DNA of 64,000 nt from Methanomassiliicoccus sp. GTDB lineage: Archaea > Thermoplasmatota > Thermoplasmata > Methanomassiliicoccales > Methanomassiliicoccaceae. How positions within the stretch are numbered: position 1 is the first letter of the stretch; each line of letters begins with the position of its first letter. Positions 1-8,824 of the stretch are shown here, piece by piece. Below the pieces are notes generated by a model. It did not search any database and was not told the origin of the DNA. It saw nothing but the letters and a program-made list of their open reading frames with translations. The DNA lies in NCBI GenBank assembly GCA_033485155.1, contig JAWQJJ010000003.1, forward strand, positions 186,001-250,000, read 5' to 3'. Position numbers and translations under genes: made by a program.

Positions 1-1323
1 CTGCATGCCGATAACATAGGAACCGCTCTGAGAGTAGCTATGACTGGCGACCTTGGCGGTCGTCCATGCCGTATCATATGTTCCGTCATTGTTCCAGTCC
101 CATCGAACTTGTAATTTGGATGAGACGTCCTGCGAGTCCGAGCAAGCCGACGCATCGACTGAGAAGGCGGTGCTGCCGTTGCCCAGGGTCGGCGTTACAG
201 TGAACGATGCGCTAGGGCCAGCGCTCCCGGTGTAGGGATAGCCGGCGGTGCCGGTCAGTACCATCGAGGTGATTATCTGCCCCCCGTTGGAAAAGATGGC
301 CTGTTCGCCATAGCTGTAGCGGACCAGGGGATACGCTTTGTTATTCCCCAGCTCGCCCCAGTACAGAGGTTTGCCATCGGCCTGAGCCCATTGCTCAGGT
401 GTTGCGAAATTGCTCACATCGGTGTTCGAAGCATAGTAATGCCTGGAGGCGATCTCGAACGGCACCGTTCCGGTGCAGAGGTCGAAATCGCTCTTCCCCC
501 ATCCGAACATCAATCCCAACCCGGCCACACCCATGGTTCGCGGGTGCGAGGATGCATCGGCGGTGTCTTCGGCGACCGAACAGGCCCAGGTGTGGAAAGC
601 GGTCTTGCCGCCATTGCCACTCCAATATTTCGCCCAGCAGTAGTCGTGGTCCGGTTCGTTAAATAGGTCAAATATCGCGATCCCCTTTAGACCATCTAGT
701 GCCGCCATTACATTGTTACAGTAACGGACATAGGCCTGGTAAGCGGAACTGGAGGCTGAGAACACCGACCCAGAACCGCCGAATTGGTAGGCTGGATAGT
801 CCTGAGTTCCGGCGAGGACGAGGACTATCCATATATTGTGGGCCTCGGCCGCGGCCTCCATGGTCTTGAGCAACGATATGAAAGCGTCGTGATGGTTGGC
901 CCATGCATCGTATTGTATGCTTGTACCCCAGGTATCACCGGCCCCGATGCGCACTGTGTTGCAGTGGTAGTAGGCGAGAAGAGCGAAGTACCGATCGAAG
1001 AAGTGGGCCGCGGTATCGGAGGGCGAGACCGCGCTGTAGCTGCCGGTGTCCGGTCCGTTGAACACCGAGCTCTTGCCCGCGTACTGGGTCTGGCCTTCGA
1101 TGTAGGCGAGGATGGCGTACTGCAGAGCTGTGGTGTCTACCACGCCAAAAAAGTCGTTGGACGGGGCCTGACCATCGACCAAAATATTGGAACCTTGGAC
1201 CGAGACCATGCCATAGCTCGATGAAGCAGAGGCGATTGGAAAAGTTACTGTAAGTAAGGTACTTGACAGCAGCAGCACTAGCACAAACAAGGTGGCTGTC
1301 ATTTTTTGTTTTATCTTTACCAT
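1..1323 (-). CDS. Secreted GH5-like glycoside hydrolase with PKD domain (3' end outside window)
   Basis: The reading frame is open from the ATG at 1323 to the first base of the window, giving 441 residues without a stop, so the C-terminus is missing. A GAGGG ribosome site lies just upstream. The N-terminus is a signal peptide of about 33 residues (basic MVKIKQK start, hydrophobic core, ASA end). The catalytic domain carries FNEPDH, the acid/base motif of clan GH-A, and later LYWGELG, which fits the nucleophile strand. From about residue 380 a PKD-type domain begins (VDASACSDSQD, then RWDWNNDGTYDT). The protein is a clear paralogue of the glycosidase at 62333-63469, which lacks the PKD domain. 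It probably acts outside the cell on a beta-linked polysaccharide. The substrate cannot be told from sequence; mannanase- or cellulase-like activity is possible. Confidence 0.8.
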   Translation of the reverse strand, partial: MVKIKQKMTATLFVLVLLLSSTLLTVTFPIASASSSYGMVSVQGSNILVDGQAPSNDFFGVVDTTALQYAILAYIEGQTQYAGKSSVFNGPDTGSYSAVSPSDTAAHFFDRYFALLAYYHCNTVRIGAGDTWGTSIQYDAWANHHDAFISLLKTMEAAAEAHNIWIVLVLAGTQDYPAYQFGGSGSVFSASSSAYQAYVRYCNNVMAALDGLKGIAIFDLFNEPDHDYCWAKYWSGNGGKTAFHTWACSVAEDTADASSHPRTMGVAGLGLMFGWGKSDFDLCTGTVPFEIASRHYYASNTDVSNFATPEQWAQADGKPLYWGELGNNKAYPLVRYSYGEQAIFSNGGQIITSMVLTGTAGYPYTGSAGPSASFTVTPTLGNGSTAFSVDASACSDSQDVSSKLQVRWDWNNDGTYDTAWTTAKVASHSYSQSGSYVIGMQ

Positions 1324-2333
1324 GTTCTGGTCCCTCTATTACTATGCATATTTGGGAAAGGACAGAGCTTGATCGCGTCAGGAATGATCTCTGAGCTCAG
1401 GTCGGATGTTCGGGCGCTCTCGTCAAGATCAGTCGGCCAAACCTGGATCAGGTGGCCTTCGAGCACTATGCTTTTTGAGACGGGGCGGAACCTTTCACGA
1501 AAACATCGACATTTCTCATTCTAGCCTATCCCATTACTCGCTAAACGTGACAAAATCACAATTATTAAAGTTAGTGTTAATATTATAAGAAACAAAATTA
1601 AATTGATTGATCGGTCGACGTTCAAGCATTGATCCTCTTGCAGGGTTCGAAGAGAACCCGCCTTCCATCCTGATTATGCTCGAAAGTGCCGCCTGCCACC
1701 AAGCTGGATGTTGCCATTCCTCCGTACTCAGGTCAGCGAGCGGTCCAAGACAATTGAGTACGTTTCCGTTACTCATAGCAGTCCTCCCTCTGGAATGTTC
1801 TAGCCGATCTTACCCATCACCTGCTAAAATGCCCCAGAGGATAAGATGGATATGTCGAGCATTATGCCAGCCACCCATACGGCCTGCTGAGATCATTACT
1901 AGACATGAAGTAATAAGTGGCGTTTCCCGGTATCAAATGATTCACGTTATCGAGAAGGCCAACCCTGATGTGGCCCAAGTAATGGATCCATATCCTTTGT
2001 TCCTTAATTGTTGTTCGAGGTCGGCAGAGATGGCCATATTGATATTCGGCCCTTCGAAAAGATCCTTGACAAATAGGCCGACAGAAAGCTGTCCATCTGG
2101 CCAGAATCCAACGGAGTGATGGCTGTGCCGCCCTTATGCCGGATGAATCAAACTGCTGTGCGATATACTTGTATTTTGATCTGATCTGCTAGTACTATCA
2201 AAATTAATGTATCTATATAATTATGACGGATTGTCGCTCTTTTTAATTGCCTCCTTTATACAGTTATCATATTTGATTCGTGGTTGGAAATAATAAAGAC
2301 CTTTTCCACTCTTTTAACCACGCGGGAAGTATA
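1324..2333. other. Intergenic region, AT-rich, no convincing gene
   Basis: About 1 kb separates the glycosidase from the LRR gene. I see no recognisable protein. On the - strand, 1942-2133 is open for 64 codons and reads like protein, but it has no ATG, GTG or TTG near its upstream end, so it may be a gene relic. A 6-bp hairpin (GGGTTC/GAACCC, loop of five) lies at 1643-1659. A TATA-like CTATATAAT at about 2212-2220 may belong to the LRR gene. Confidence 0.5.
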
Positions 2334-3842
2334 ATGCACAAACTTATTGCTGTATTGATATTGACTCTGGCACTGCTCACCACCGTGGTCGCCGTTCCGT
2401 TGGACGTTCATGCCACCGATACCGATAGCAATTTTCAATACCTATTAGTCGACAGCGGGACAGCGGTAGAAATCACGGGATATGTCGGATCAAGCAAAGC
2501 CGTGGCGATACCCATCACACTTAACAATCTTCCCGTCGTCAGTATTGGTGACTCTGCCTTCCTGAATCGTTCAGATTTAACATCTGTAACATTGCCGGTC
2601 ACCGTCACAAGCATTGGTAACGATGCTTTCAGGAACTGTTACAAGATCACCTCAATGACCTTGCCCAATAGTATGATTGGTTTAGGAGATAGGGCGTTCA
2701 GTTATTGTGGGCTAACTTCCATCACGATCCCAGACGGCATCACTCGCCTTGGAAACAGAACATTTGAGGGCTGCTCTGCTCTCACCTCTGCGAAGCTCCC
2801 CAACGGCATCGTCGATCTCGGTAACTCATCGTTTTACAATTGCTATTCTTTGAAAGCAATTACCTTACCATATAGCGTCATCAATCTCGGGAATAATACA
2901 TTCGGCAATTGCTACTCTCTGGCCTCGGTTACTTTTTCCAGCAACGCCATCGACTTAGGTAACAACACGTTCTACAATTGCTATTCTCTGACATCGATAA
3001 AGATACCTGGAGATGCCGTATCATTGGGGACAGGGGTCTTTTATGGAAGTGGTCTTCGCTCAGTTGACATTCCCAATGGCATTTCCACCATCGGCAATTA
3101 TTCGTTTAAAAATTGCTACGCTCTGGTCTCGGTGAACCTGCCCAACAATGCCACTTATTTAGGAGACAAAGCGTTCGAAAACTGTTATGCTCTGACTACA
3201 ATTCCCTTCCCGGACAGCCTCGTCTACATCGGAGACTATACTTTCAGCAACTGTTTCCATCTTACATCGGTAGCGTTCCCTAAAAGCATCAGCAACATTG
3301 GATCCTGCGCATTCTTTGGATGTTTAAATCTGACTAAGATATCGTTCCAGGGTAACGCACCGTCAGTTGGAATGAACTGGGCTACTGGTTGCGGTGATAA
3401 TCTTACGGTGTATTATCTAGAAGGAACCAGCGGGTACACCGCACCCACTTGGAATGGGTTGCCAACATCGTCCTTTCAAGCTGTTGGAAAGGTCATTGGT
3501 ACTATCAAGACAGTGGATGGTACTCCGCTAGCTAATGCTACGGTCCTGATGAGCAATGACCTTGTTGCTAGAACGAACGCCACAGGGAATTTTGTCTTTA
3601 ACGATGTTCCGATAGGAAATTACACACTATCTGTCTCAGAGAATGGCTATTCCAAGACAGTGGAGGTGCCAGTGGTTGCAAATGGGATCACAAATTTGGG
3701 CGATCTGGTCCTGCAGTCTGCCAATCAGACCTCAGAGACTTCCTTAAGCTCGGGGGGTGGTATGGATCTTACGCTGCCCATTATCATCGCGATCATTTGT
3801 GGTGTTGTTGTGTTCGTCCTATATCTGCGGAAGAGACGCTAA
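2334..3842 (+). CDS. BspA-like leucine-rich-repeat surface protein with C-terminal membrane anchor
   Basis: The start is the ATG at 2334 because it begins a good signal peptide (MHKLIAVLILTLALLTTVVA, ending near VHA); an in-frame start at 2280 would bury it. About ten LRR_5/BspA-type repeats of roughly 23 residues follow (pattern LGNxxFxNCYSLxSVxxP), many with an NC pair. A carboxypeptidase-regulatory-like beta domain follows (GTIKTVDGTPLANATVLMS), then a Ser/Gly linker, one membrane helix and the basic end YLRKRR. This is the build of a cell-surface adhesin or binding protein held in the membrane by its C-terminus with the repeats outside. BspA-like repeats are common in host- or biofilm-associated bacteria and archaea. 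The ligand is unknown. Confidence 0.85.
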   Translation: MHKLIAVLILTLALLTTVVAVPLDVHATDTDSNFQYLLVDSGTAVEITGYVGSSKAVAIPITLNNLPVVSIGDSAFLNRSDLTSVTLPVTVTSIGNDAFRNCYKITSMTLPNSMIGLGDRAFSYCGLTSITIPDGITRLGNRTFEGCSALTSAKLPNGIVDLGNSSFYNCYSLKAITLPYSVINLGNNTFGNCYSLASVTFSSNAIDLGNNTFYNCYSLTSIKIPGDAVSLGTGVFYGSGLRSVDIPNGISTIGNYSFKNCYALVSVNLPNNATYLGDKAFENCYALTTIPFPDSLVYIGDYTFSNCFHLTSVAFPKSISNIGSCAFFGCLNLTKISFQGNAPSVGMNWATGCGDNLTVYYLEGTSGYTAPTWNGLPTSSFQAVGKVIGTIKTVDGTPLANATVLMSNDLVARTNATGNFVFNDVPIGNYTLSVSENGYSKTVEVPVVANGITNLGDLVLQSANQTSETSLSSGGGMDLTLPIIIAIICGVVVFVLYLRKRR

Positions 3843-4734
3843 GTGAGTTGAGCGCTTCAATTTTTACTGCAACACTGTCGGTTAAACATTTTCACAATTT
3901 TATATTTTAATCATTCATATCTCGTTGATTTCGTTGAGGCAGCCACTTTACCATGAACTTGCTTGATTCAGCTTTACCTGAATGGTTTTCGCTCCTACCC
4001 CGGCAACGGTTGATAGTGTGTCTTGCGTCCTGCATTTGTACACATGAGGAATGAACTATGAGTTAAAATAGAAAATATCGAATGGAGAAGTGAGCTATGC
4101 TTTGACTGAACCGCAATATTGGCCAGATACTTTGACCCTGGTTCGGTCTAGATTATAAACATCCAATCAGGACGCTTGCTGATTGCCGCAATGGATGCTT
4201 CATTCGATGGATCGGGGGTGCTATGTCAGCCCTCAAAATGAAGTGAGATCAACGACTGAGTTGTTAAGGCTGTGAGCAATGAAGAGCGCCAATATGGGGC
4301 CTGAATAAGGCTCTGAGGAAAGGGTTCAGGGGCCAAAAATATATCCTCAGATTGGACGACCAATGAACGTGTCTCCGTATTGCTTGGTTGGGTGTTGGTC
4401 CCGACGACCAACGGGCCGATAGCAATCTAACTAGGGGCTGAGTCTAAACTGGAAGCCCTCTGACCGATATCATAGAACACGCATGCCAACCACCTAAGGT
4501 CGTTAGATGTTTTCTTGTGGAGGCGAGAATCAAAGCAACTATGGGATGGAGGATGGCGGCATGAACGCTTCTGAGGCCTCAATGTTAGGTCCTGTCGGAG
4601 TGGGAGTTGCCGGTCTTCGAACCTTAGCGCGATCGATGGACCTGGAATACGAGCTGACATACTCCCTAGAGTCGACAACTCGCTAAAGGAAGGCAACCAA
4701 GCTAAAACGCATCGCGAGGAAGCCAGAGCCTGGA
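3843..4734. other. Intergenic region without intact genes
   Basis: About 0.9 kb between the LRR gene and the recombinase relic. The first 80 bases are AT-rich and T-rich (TTTTATATTTTAATC) and could end the LRR transcript. The rest has short random frames only and no match I recognise. Older parts of the decayed recombinase may lie at its right end, but they are not readable. Confidence 0.5.
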
Positions 4735-5168
4735 AATGACCATGCGATGTAACTTACAAAGGGAAGAAGGGGGGCAAGGTCGTTTGCTCATCATACACAA
4801 CATCACGAGAGTTCCCTTGAGAGAGTACCTAGCTCAGCGAGAAGAGATGATGAATAAAGCGGTCTAGGACCCCGGATACCTATTTTGACTCATTGACATG
4901 GAAAGCTGACAAACGTGACCAATGTCACGATAAGTCGGAGGGTCAAGGAGATCGGGATCGAGCGAGGATCGACCTTCGATCGCACGATCTCCGGGCGACT
5001 TTCGGAAACCGACATTGGAAACGGGGGATGGATCTGGCGATCATCGCCAAGTTGATGGAGTACGAGAGTCCAGATCAGACCTTCAAAGCTTATATGGGTG
5101 TGAGCCAGGAAGACCAAAGGAGGGCGGAGGACATACCGGGGCATCAGGAGCAATTATTCTCTCCCTAG
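4735..5168 (+). pseudogene. Decayed tyrosine recombinase (integrase), C-terminal half
   Basis: Pieces of the catalytic domain of a phage-type tyrosine recombinase can be read in order but in different frames. VTYKGKKGGKV near 4750-4785 is the usual GKGGK turn. IIHNITRVPLREYLAQREE at about 4790-4845 follows in another frame and ends in stops. From 4893 a 91-codon frame holds HDLRATFGNRHWKRG, the HxLR box with the second catalytic Arg, then LAIIAKLMEY and TFKAYMGV, where AYM would hold the nucleophilic Tyr. The usual LGH is replaced by MEY. Frameshifts and stops show it is dead. It suggests that this segment once held an integrated element; no attachment site or tRNA was found beside it. Confidence 0.7.
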
Positions 5169-5268
5169 AATCCATGCCAGTTCAACCGAGCAAGAATAAC
5201 AGGATATCAGAACTGATTATTTCATATTGATTATTAAATATCTTTTTACCAATAATTTACATCGTATC

Positions 5269-5661
5269 ATGAACATTGTTGTAGGGAACGATGGCAGGTC
5301 GCATTCGGAGAAAGCGGCCGAATTTGCCTTCCGCTATGCCAAAGCGTTCCAGGCCAACCTGTACATGCTATACATCGTGAACCCGAAGAATCAAGAGGAG
5401 AAGGAGAAGGCCATCAAGAACGGCATGCGGGTGCTAGGGCGTGCAAAGATTATCGCCTCAGACCTAGGAGTGCCTTTGGCTACCCTCCTCGAGGCGGGCG
5501 AAGCTCATGAGACGTTGCTCTTGGCGGCAGATAAACTAAAGGCCAGCGCCCTTATCATCGGTTCATCTGGAGAGAAGGCTGGCATGTCCAAACTGTTGAG
5601 TTCGAGCACGACCGAGAGCCTCATCAAGAATGCACCCTGCACCGTCGTTCTAGTGCGTTGA
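5269..5661 (+). CDS. Universal stress protein, UspA family
   Basis: A 130-residue single-domain Usp. I chose the ATG at 5269 because MNIVVGNDGRSHSEKA is the normal first strand of the fold; an upstream in-frame ATG at 5227 adds 14 AT-rich residues unlike the family. The nucleotide-binding loop is seen near the end (GSSGEKAGMSKLLSSSTTES), followed by the last strand CTVVLV, so ATP binding is likely. Such proteins act as cytoplasmic dimers in stress or energy sensing. An AT-rich stretch upstream (TATTAAATATC) may be the promoter. A possible small membrane protein lies directly downstream. Confidence 0.88.
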   Translation: MNIVVGNDGRSHSEKAAEFAFRYAKAFQANLYMLYIVNPKNQEEKEKAIKNGMRVLGRAKIIASDLGVPLATLLEAGEAHETLLLAADKLKASALIIGSSGEKAGMSKLLSSSTTESLIKNAPCTVVLVR

Positions 5662-5725
5662 TGGGTGACGAGCAGTATCAATCAATAGAAAATTATAATA
5701 ATCTGTTGTGCTCAATCTATACCCA

Positions 5726-5821
5726 ATGAGCATGCGTCAGATTCTGTTGATCGTCGACGCCTTCCTGATCTTTGCAATCTTCGTTAGCCTATACTACCTA
5801 GTGGAGAACCTGCTGATCTAA
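5726..5821 (+). CDS. Candidate 31-residue single-helix membrane protein
   Basis: A short frame, ATG to TAA, encodes a short polar start (MSMRQ) and then about 24 hydrophobic residues (ILLIVDAFLIFAIFVSLYYL) with the end VENLLI. A TATA-like AATTATAATAA lies at about 5690-5701, some 30 bases before the ATG, so it could have its own short-leader transcript. It may be a real small membrane protein next to the usp gene, but short hydrophobic frames also arise by chance. No family is recognised. Confidence 0.4.
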   Translation: MSMRQILLIVDAFLIFAIFVSLYYLVENLLI

Positions 5822-6117
5822 AATGGATGACTCCAGCAGGATCGATCTCTTACTCGAAATGACATTTTTAAGGTTAAATGAGCTCGAAAGAGGGAAGATA
5901 CTAAACACGGCAGATCTCTCTAGTACAAATATGTGCATCGTCTGCTGGCAAATGTAAAGATAATGGATGAGAACGCTTTTTGATATTTTCTATACATTAT
6001 ATTAAATTCAATAAAGACTGACCCTCATGGCAGTGGCCGACCGGTGGATATCATTCTCCGTTTCGAGCAGCCTTGATTTCTATTTTTTATTCTCTATATC
6101 AAGAATGATTATGGTAT
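5822..6117. other. AT-rich spacer upstream of the archaellum operon
   Basis: No protein-coding frame of note. The segment is AT-rich with several T-runs, consistent with transcript ends and upstream promoter sequence for the archaellin gene. Confidence 0.5.
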
Positions 6118-6140
6118 TAGTTGATTTATATATTTTAGGT
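6118..6140 (+). promoter_or_regulatory. Probable archaellin promoter (TATA box)
   Basis: TTTATATATTTTA at about 6125-6137 is the best TATA box ahead of flaB. Transcription would start near 6160, leaving a leader of about 90 bases that ends in GGAGG six bases before the flaB ATG. The long leader with a strong ribosome site fits high expression of the filament protein. Confidence 0.5.
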
Positions 6141-6248
6141 CCAGTTTTTAATCACTTAAGATGGCTGAAGGGGAGACTGATCCTCTCATCATCTAAGTGA
6201 GAGCTTGGGCCGAGGTCCTCGGTCTGAGGCAATCAATGGAGGAATAGA

Positions 6249-6881
6249 ATGGTAATGAGCAAGAAATTTGCAAGGATGTCTAGGGACAAGCGCGCCGAGA
6301 TGGGCGTTGGTACGATGATCATCTTCATCGCCATGGTCCTCGTGGCCGCTGTCGCCGCGTCCGTCCTGATTAGCACCGCCAACACGGTGCGCGAGCAAGC
6401 GACTCAGACTGGAAACGACGCCATTAACAACGTTGCTTCTGGCTTCGACATCAAGTACGTGAAGGGAACTGTAGCCAGCAACGCCATCACCTCGATGGAT
6501 GTCTATGTCCAGCTGTCCGCTGGCAGCCCGGCCATCCGGATGGATACTGTCACCCTCTCGGTGACTGCTGGAACCTCTAGCGGCGAGCTGACCTTCGACA
6601 AGACCGATGGTGCTGACAAGTCCGCTGACGCCGGCACTCCGGCCACCTATGGTGCGATCCTGGTGCCTCCGGCTGCCGCTGGCACCCCCTTTGCGTCCTA
6701 TAGCACCGTCCAGCAGGGCGACCTGGTGAAGATCACCATTAACGCTATCGGAACTGCAGACCTGGGCATCACCCCCGGCACCTCCGTGACCATCAAGATC
6801 ATGCCGGCCAAGGGGTCTTCGACCACTGTGTCGTTCACCGTCCCGCCCGTTCTGAGCAACGGCGTTGTGAACCTGAGGTAA
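6249..6881 (+). CDS. flaB: Archaellin (archaellum filament protein)
   Basis: 210 residues. It begins with a class III signal peptide: charged MSKKFARMSRDKRAEMG, then the conserved hydrophobic VGTMIIFIAMVLVAAVAASVLI. Prepilin peptidase (FlaK/PibD, not in this window) would cut next to the KRA/EMG junction. The hydrophobic helix packs in the filament core, and the rest is a Ser/Thr/Gly-rich beta domain exposed outside. The start at 6249 has GGAGG six bases upstream; an ATG at 6255 is also possible. It is first in the operon and the only archaellin in the window. Codon choice is strongly biased to C- and G-ending codons, as expected for an abundant protein. Confidence 0.93.
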   Translation: MVMSKKFARMSRDKRAEMGVGTMIIFIAMVLVAAVAASVLISTANTVREQATQTGNDAINNVASGFDIKYVKGTVASNAITSMDVYVQLSAGSPAIRMDTVTLSVTAGTSSGELTFDKTDGADKSADAGTPATYGAILVPPAAAGTPFASYSTVQQGDLVKITINAIGTADLGITPGTSVTIKIMPAKGSSTTVSFTVPPVLSNGVVNLR

Positions 6882-6917
6882 ACGCGTTAGTGTAAACTAG
6901 AAGGAGGGAAACGACGA

Positions 6918-7919
6918 ATGAGCAAGTATCGCACGACCCTCCTTGCCTCTTTTTTTTCCTCGATGGCAGTCCTATCGTTCAAGAAGAAGGGCAAGGACGA
7001 AAATCTTGGGAGCGCGTCGTCATCGCTGGGCAACATGAGCCTCAACCATGGGGACACCATGTCGCTGGGCGATCTCGGCGGAGGACTGGGAACTCTGAGC
7101 AAGCTGAGCGACATTGGCCAGCCAGGTGGATCGCTGGGCGATCCGATGGGCGACGCCATGCCGAAGTTGGGAGGCGACAACAAGAAACTCCAGGAAGTGG
7201 AAGCGAACGTCAACGACCTGAAGAGCCACATGGAGTCGACCGATCTCACCACCAAGGCGATGAAAGGCGAGATGGAGTCCATAAAGAGCGACCTGGGACA
7301 GATCAACGACTCCATCAGAACGCTCCTCAACGTTTATGAGGCCGTATCCAAGCAATACAATCCGTTCGTTGATGACGTTCCGGCGGCGCCGGCAGCGAAG
7401 GTTACCAGCGAACCGAAGATCGAGGCCACGATGACCATTGCCGGCAGCCCGAAGACCGAGCCCACACCGGTGAAGGCCGAGAGCCTTGTGGAGAGCCTAT
7501 CGGACATTCCGTTCGATGCCGATGGCCCTCTGGACCGTATCGTCAAGCCGGACGAGGAAGAAGTGCTCGCGATTAATAAGGCGGAGGAACCAGCCATATG
7601 CCATTCCCTGACCGACATGCAGGTCAATGAGAAGCTAGCGATAGAAAAGGAGGAGGAACCGGCTATGGTGAAAAGCTTGGAACCGACCATCGACACTACC
7701 TTCAACGAACCCAAGCCCGCGTCGATCAGTACCCCGGTGCCCGTGACGAAGCCATTGTCTCATGAGGACGTGTACGCGCTCGAACAGATCCGCAGGCTGG
7801 TCGACTGCCTGATGGGCAAGATATGCACGGAACGGTCCGTGGGCAATGAGATAAAGGAGGCGGACATCAGGGCCTTGGACCTCTGGCTAGGAGAGTTCAA
7901 GCGATTAGGGGGCATCTAA
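6918..7919 (+). CDS. flaD: Archaellum accessory protein, FlaC/FlaD/FlaE type
   Basis: 333 residues. A variable, Gly/Ser-rich N-terminus is followed by a coiled coil (about residues 85-130) and the conserved FlaC-type block LLNVYEAVSKQYNPFVD. A long acidic, Pro/Ala-rich linker follows, then the FlaD/E C-terminal domain (EQIRRLVDCLMGKI, ending LDLWLGEFKRLGG). FlaC/D/E proteins form the cytoplasmic ring around the motor and receive the switch signal from CheY through CheF. Here the parts are fused in one chain, as in several euryarchaea. AGGAGGG supports the ATG at 6918; an ATG at 6963 starts MAVLSFKKKGK, which looks more like other FlaC starts. Confidence 0.88.
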   Translation: MSKYRTTLLASFFSSMAVLSFKKKGKDENLGSASSSLGNMSLNHGDTMSLGDLGGGLGTLSKLSDIGQPGGSLGDPMGDAMPKLGGDNKKLQEVEANVNDLKSHMESTDLTTKAMKGEMESIKSDLGQINDSIRTLLNVYEAVSKQYNPFVDDVPAAPAAKVTSEPKIEATMTIAGSPKTEPTPVKAESLVESLSDIPFDADGPLDRIVKPDEEEVLAINKAEEPAICHSLTDMQVNEKLAIEKEEEPAMVKSLEPTIDTTFNEPKPASISTPVPVTKPLSHEDVYALEQIRRLVDCLMGKICTERSVGNEIKEADIRALDLWLGEFKRLGGI

Positions 7920-8335
7920 TGGGGATGAGCGTGTCCATCGCCACTGCCATCATCTTCATCGCCTCGTTGATATCGTTCGCGTCGTTAGCAGGCGCCCTGG
8001 ACCAGGCCCAGAGCTCCCTGATAGAAGCACAGAAGGCCAGTGCCTCGCGGGATGTGGAGGCGCTCCATACGAGCATCTCCCTGACCGAGATCGACAGGCC
8101 GAACGGTACCATCGAGGTCGTCAACAGTGGCGAGGTCACGCTCTCATTGGATGAGCTAGACATATTCATCAACGGGACGCTGAGCAACGAGCGCATAACA
8201 TCGATGACCGTGCAGGGACACAACGATACCAAGCTCTGGCTATCGGGAGAGGTCCTGGTCATCGACCTTAACGGAGAGCTGAGCGGTGCAGCTATCAAGA
8301 TCGTCACCGCAAACGGGACCTCAGTCTATGATTAG
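7919..8335 (+). CDS. flaF: Archaellum stator-type protein FlaF
   Basis: 138 residues: one N-terminal membrane helix (about 4-26) and a beta-rich domain that would face the pseudoperiplasm (motif VVNSGEVTLSLDELDIFING). FlaF of other archaea binds the S-layer and, with FlaG, anchors the motor. The ATG overlaps the stop of the previous gene by one base, showing translational coupling. It ends in TAG. Confidence 0.87.
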   Translation: MGMSVSIATAIIFIASLISFASLAGALDQAQSSLIEAQKASASRDVEALHTSISLTEIDRPNGTIEVVNSGEVTLSLDELDIFINGTLSNERITSMTVQGHNDTKLWLSGEVLVIDLNGELSGAAIKIVTANGTSVYD

Positions 8336-8343
8336 GGGAGAAC

Positions 8344-8784
8344 ATGGCATCGGACGACTCAATTACCCAGATGGTCTTCTTCATAGCGTCGATCATCGTT
8401 GCCGTTTCCATAGCCGGGACGATAATAGGGGTAACTGGGTTGATGAGCGACGAGGTACGCACGAAGGCCAATGGTGCGGTGACGGAAATGGGCTCATCGA
8501 TCGCCTTCGTGAACGACCCTCGGCATGTCCCCTATGAAGAGGGCAACCTAACGCTGTACATCAAGAACACTGGAGACATAGTCCAGAGCTACAGGGATCT
8601 GATCATATTCGTTGATGGGCAGTACGTCGAGTACGAAGTCAAGATCGTAGGATCGGACAGTGAGAACTGGGTCACCGGTGGGATGGTCGAGGTCACTGTC
8701 GCGATAGTGCTGGAAGCGGGAGATCACACGGCAAAAGCCATTGTGGGCAGCGGAGTCTCAGACACCTTGGACTTTAGGCTTTGA
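8344..8784 (+). CDS. flaG: Archaellum stator-type protein FlaG
   Basis: 146 residues with an N-terminal membrane helix (TQMVFFIASIIVAVSIAGTI) and a beta-sandwich outer domain (LTLYIKNTGDI, LIIFVDGQYV). FlaG forms filaments capped by FlaF and anchors the archaellum motor in the envelope. GGGGAG precedes the ATG. It lies eight bases after flaF and has the same layout, as usual for this pair. Confidence 0.87.
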   Translation: MASDDSITQMVFFIASIIVAVSIAGTIIGVTGLMSDEVRTKANGAVTEMGSSIAFVNDPRHVPYEEGNLTLYIKNTGDIVQSYRDLIIFVDGQYVEYEVKIVGSDSENWVTGGMVEVTVAIVLEAGDHTAKAIVGSGVSDTLDFRL

Positions 8785-8824
8785 TCGGACAAGCCTATGG
8801 AATAGAGGTAGGAGGTGAGCATTG

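Noticed and set aside
1607-2119. 170-codon + strand frame
   Set aside because: Unusual Ser/Arg/Pro/Cys-rich composition, no ribosome site, no domain; the opposite strand reads more like protein over part of it.
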